Assembly (NCBI GenBank): GCA_009741485.1
Contig: CM019218.1
Coordinates: forward strand, 49,269,758-49,333,757
Length of the DNA: 64,000 nucleotides
Source: Malurus cyaneus samueli
Taxonomy: Eukaryota > Chordata > Aves > Passeriformes > Maluridae
Direction: 5' to 3'
Position numbers and translations under genes: made by a program. The notes under the pieces were generated by a model. That model was given only the letters and a program-made list of their open reading frames with translations, did no database searches and was not told where the DNA came from. Of the stretch, positions 60,288 to 64,000 are shown one piece after another (within the stretch, counting starts at the first letter, position 1; the number at the start of each line of letters is the position of its first letter).

Positions 60288-62489
60288 CCCTCCATCCTCA
60301 ATGAGGAAGATGATGGGCACAAACCCCGCTGTGCCCTCATCCCCTGGGGGGGTGAGGATGTCCCTCAGGGCTGGGTCTCCTCAAGGTCCCAAGGATGGGT
60401 GCGAGCAGGGAAAGGGGCTCAGCGGCTCCCGGGGCCGGGTCCTGCCCGCCGGGTGTGGAGCAGGACGAAGCCGTGACTCAGCCCCAGCCCTCATCCCTGC
60501 TTCCCCTCCTTCCCAGCAAAGCCCCGCCGGCACCTGGGGACCGGGGGACGCAGCCGGGGCTGGGGCCCCACGTCTGGGTGTCCGTGGCGGAGATCGGGGC
60601 CAGTGGCTGATGTAAACAGCTCCGGCTGCCGATAAACAACCGGCCCCGGCGGGAGCACAAACGGCTCCTCTGTTCTGGCTCGGGACGCTCCCTGTGACGC
60701 CCCGGCAGCCGCTCCGTGGCCGGGGCTTGGTGGCTCCGAGCACCCACTGCAGCCCCGGGCTGGTGGGTGGCACAGGGCTGTCACCCCGTGAGCCAGGAGT
60801 GTGAGGATGGCATTCCCAGTTTGGGGACGAAAGTGGGGTTTAGTCCCTCGGCCACGTGCCGGGGTCGGGGATGGTTTTGATTCCATCCATCGTACGGTCC
60901 GAGGGCTGTGGTGTCCCAACAAGGGTTTGGCCCGTTAGGATGTCACCTTGTTTCTGGCCCTGGTGACCGACAGGGACACCCCCAGGTGGGTACCACCAGT
61001 CCCCCACCATGGCACTGAGGCCTGCCTTCCCTGGAGCATTCCCAAGCTCTTTCCCAAGCTGCTCCTGCTGGTGCCCGGCTGCTGGACCCTCCCCATGGAC
61101 TGAGCTGGACCTGTGCTCTGCCATGCCCTGGCTGATGCCAGTGGGGCTCACTGGGTGCTGTGGCCCCCCAGTACCCTTGTTCAGGGTATACTGGGCATGC
61201 TGGGGAGCCCCCAGAGCACGGGCACATGGACATGCCACAGGGTGGGCACTGTCCTGCTGTCACCCTGGAACCGCTGCTGGCAGCACCTCCTGCCCCATTG
61301 CCGGTATCCCCCCAGACTCGGTGGGTGCCCGTGGGTGGGCAGCTGCCACAGAAGGCTTTTGGCTCTGGCTGTGGCTCCCGGCCACATTCCTCGGTGGAAG
61401 GAGGAGTGGAGCTGGAGCCTGGCATGACTCAGCCCCAGCCACGAGTGCTGGGGACATGCTGGTGACCCATGCGGGGCTATCACCCGCCTTTGGTCCCCCC
61501 ACCCCACCACCTGGCACCCACCCCTGCCCTGGGCACCCCTCCCCGATCCCGGGGCTGGGCTTTTTCTGTGCTCAAGGACCCCCCCAGCACGTGCCGGGGT
61601 GGTGGCAGGTCCCCGAGAGCCTCTGCGGTCGAGGACGGCCGGACCCCGGGTTACGATAACTCTGACAAGGGAATTTCTCCGCAGGCGCCGGACACAGCCT
61701 GACCCTGCGGTTCCCTCGCTCCCAGCCTGGCCGAATTCCCCGTGCCCGGATCCGGCCAGCGCTCTGCTCCCGTGGGTGCTGACCCTGCGGGGAGGGGGCT
61801 GCAGCCGGGGGAACCCTGCGATCCCCGCGGTGATCCCTGGGGTGGGCGGGATGGTCCAGAGCGTCCCGGAGAGCAGCGGGCAGCACGAGAGGGCTGCAGG
61901 GGAGGAAGAGGGGGATTTGCTGTGGGATGAAGGCTCCAGCCTGATGGTGACATCCTGAGCCCCTCCCCACTGGCAGCGGGCGGGGGGGGGAAGTGCCTTC
62001 CAACCCACATTCCTCCACTCCTGAAGGAACTGGCTCGGGACCTTCCCACGGGGATTTCCAGCCTGGGCACACATCGCTCCGGCTCGGACCGTGCCGGGGG
62101 GGTCCTGGCTCAGCTGCACCACCCCGGAGACTGCGGGAGAGCATCCCGGGCCCGCGGTGAATCACTGGGAAGGAACTGATTAAGAGCTCGCAACACTTTC
62201 CTGCTGGAAATAACTTTCTCCGGAGAGGAAGCCCGAGGCTGGTTTTAGGATGCAGCTGTGGGGATTGGATATGCCACAGGTTTTATCCCCGCTTTGGGGC
62301 TTGCTGGTTGGGAAAAGCCTTCCCGAATGAGGCTTTAGTTGGGATGTGCTCCCACTCCCACGGGGGATGGGAAAAGAGGGAATGGCTGGAGCAGGAGAAT
62401 TGAGGTGCAGGGATGCTCTAACCTTGGAAATGGTGGAGATGTGGCTGCGTGGGGATGGTGCCGGTGCCTGCTTTGGATGGTGCCTTTGG
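59897..62489. other. GC-rich, CpG-containing sequence
   Basis: No gene I can support. (CTGT)n at 60,256-60,285. CpG-dense patches at about 60,400-60,720 and 61,590-61,830. Long frames (up to 313 codons, minus, 61,181-62,122) overlap others in several phases and carry no recognised domain. Confidence 0.4.
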
Positions 62490-62568
62490 AACCAGGAACA
62501 TCCTAAAAGGAACCGGGAACATCCTAAAAGGAACCGCGAACATCCTAAAAGGAGCCAGGAACATCCTG
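62490..62568 (+). repeat. 21-bp tandem repeat, four units
   Basis: aaccaggaacatcctaaaag repeats with period 21 and few mismatches. Confidence 0.93.
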
Positions 62569-64000
62569 CACTGCCTTCCCTTCATCCATGCATCCCCACA
62601 GGCACGGGGACCCTCGGCATTCCCGGGAGCCCCCACAGCCTCATCCCACCTTTCCCCCTTGGCCAGCAATGACTGTGGGGGGAGAGGGGCAGCCCCTGCA
62701 CAGCACCAGGGTTGTGACAGTGCCACTGGTCCTAGTTTGCAACTGGGACAGGGACCACCACCCTAAATTTTGCCTCCTCCAATTTTTCTGGCTGTGCTGT
62801 GGGCACAGAGCTGCTGCCCCCTCTGCCACCCACCGCCAGCTCCATTTCTGCCCCGTGACTCAGGGATTTCGGCAGGTTTGGGAGGGGAGGAGGGGCAAAA
62901 GCCACTTCCCTGCCAAAAAAAAAAAGAGGCGGATGCTGCTCACGCATGAGGCGGATTAATATTAACCCGTCCCTCCATCCTGCCGTCCCTCTGTCCTGCT
63001 CTCTGTCTGTCCCTCTGTCCCCCTGCCCCTTGGCTTGTCCCATGACCCAGCATATGACACTTTTCCGGTCCCTTGAAAGCAGAGGGCGATGAGTGTGTGG
63101 GCCATGAGCAGCCCGTGGTCTCAGCCGGTGTGAAGGGGCCTCACGCGCTGGCACGGGGTCCCCGTGAGTCACCCCCGGCGCTGGCGTCACCCACCATGTC
63201 CCTTGGTGGCCACCCTGGTGTCCTCCTGCTGCGGGGGGCTGCGAGGCTCCCAGAATAGCTGGAGGTGAGAAATGCGGATCAACTGTCAGCGTTTTGGGGA
63301 GAAAGGGGTTATTTTGGGAGGACGGCTGGTTTCTAACCCGGCGCCCTCCCTCCCCGGCCCCGTCACCCTCAGCACCCTCAGATGTTTATCTGCAGCTGTT
63401 GCTAAGGGACACTGTAGGTGACAAGACCCGTGGCACCCATGAGCTGGTGCAAAACTGACACTGTCTTGGGGCTGTCACTGATGTCCCCAACTCCAGCTGG
63501 CTCTCAGCTCTTCCCTGACTCCTCTGCCCTGATCCCAGCCCTCCAATATTGGGATCAGAGCTCTTAGCTCCAAGAAACCCCCTCAGCACCTCCTGCAACC
63601 CCAGCAGCGTTTCCTGCCCTGGGGAGCAGATCCCACCTGCCCCTCGGAGCTCGGATGTGGTGGCTTTCACCCACACGTGTCACCGTCCCCTGTTGCAGCT
63701 GCATCCCACTGTGTTTGTGGAGCAGTTTGCTTTCTGTTTCCCTTCGGAGCCGTTTGGCACTGCCACGGATCACCTCGTGGCCACTAATCACTTCCAGTCG
63801 CCTGGAAAGCAAACAGGCAGTGAAGAGGAAAATCCCGAAGCTGGGAATGGGGCCTGTTGCATGGCTCTGCTGGATCCAGCCCCTCAGGGATCTGTGTGTG
63901 CTCTTCCCTGTGCGTGGATCCATCCGTGCACTCACAGACCCCTTCTGCAACCCCTGCAAATGGATCTGCTGGTGCACATGTGGATCCATCCATTTACACA
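62569..64000. other. GC-rich sequence to window end
   Basis: No supported gene. Contains a TGAGTCA (AP-1-like) at about 63,165 next to tggcgtcaccca, a possible regulatory cluster but weak. Runs off the window. Confidence 0.4.

Noticed and set aside
61181..62122. 313-codon minus frame
   Set aside because: Overlaps other long frames in different phases on both strands; typical of GC-rich non-coding DNA. No domain or splice signal.

Overview
The window looks like bird nuclear DNA, most likely a passerine or other neoavian. The evidence is three CR1 LINE 3' ends with CR1-type ORF2 C-terminal reading, several avian-type ERV LTRs, dense GC-rich minisatellites of the kind seen on small bird chromosomes, and no bacterial gene structure. 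I found no protein-coding gene I can name. Nearly all long open frames lie in repeats or GC-rich DNA and are not credible genes. Two weak exon candidates in the AT-rich half are listed at low confidence.

Region 1 (1-34,532) is AT-rich intergenic or intronic sequence. It holds three CR1 fragments, all on the minus strand (1,147; 20,885; 30,345), and two solo LTRs with perfect 6-bp target-site duplications (4,393-4,830 and 22,434-22,892). It also holds two copies of one ~1.25-kb ERVL-like solo LTR with perfect 5-bp duplications (6,431-7,707 and 16,475-17,723). The second copy sits inside a short, apparently non-autonomous class II provirus (15,584-19,187). That provirus has two LTRs, a tRNA-Trp-like primer binding site, a polypurine tract, a 6-bp duplication and almost no coding content.

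Region 2 (34,533-38,763) is a tandem satellite with a 185-bp unit, about 22 units, interrupted by a 37-N gap at 38,664-38,700. Each canonical unit carries three short dyad symmetries. It lies exactly where base composition switches from AT-rich to GC-rich, so it is either a real pericentromere-like or heterochromatin boundary or a scaffold join.

Region 3 (38,764-52,228) is GC-rich and built from a near-identical duplication. Copy A (38,764-44,073) and copy C (46,632-52,228) flank a truncated copy B (44,072-45,666) and a unique ~1-kb spacer. Inside the copies are an 18-19-bp minisatellite and a G-rich GGGTTTGGGGTGTGG-like block. A single N at 41,231 falls where B and C carry different bases.

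Region 4 (52,229-64,000) begins with an AAATA-rich simple repeat and a CpG-rich patch (52,880-53,370), then a 1.2-kb ATTAATGAGG minisatellite (54,230-55,425). It continues as GC-rich non-coding sequence with scattered microsatellites.
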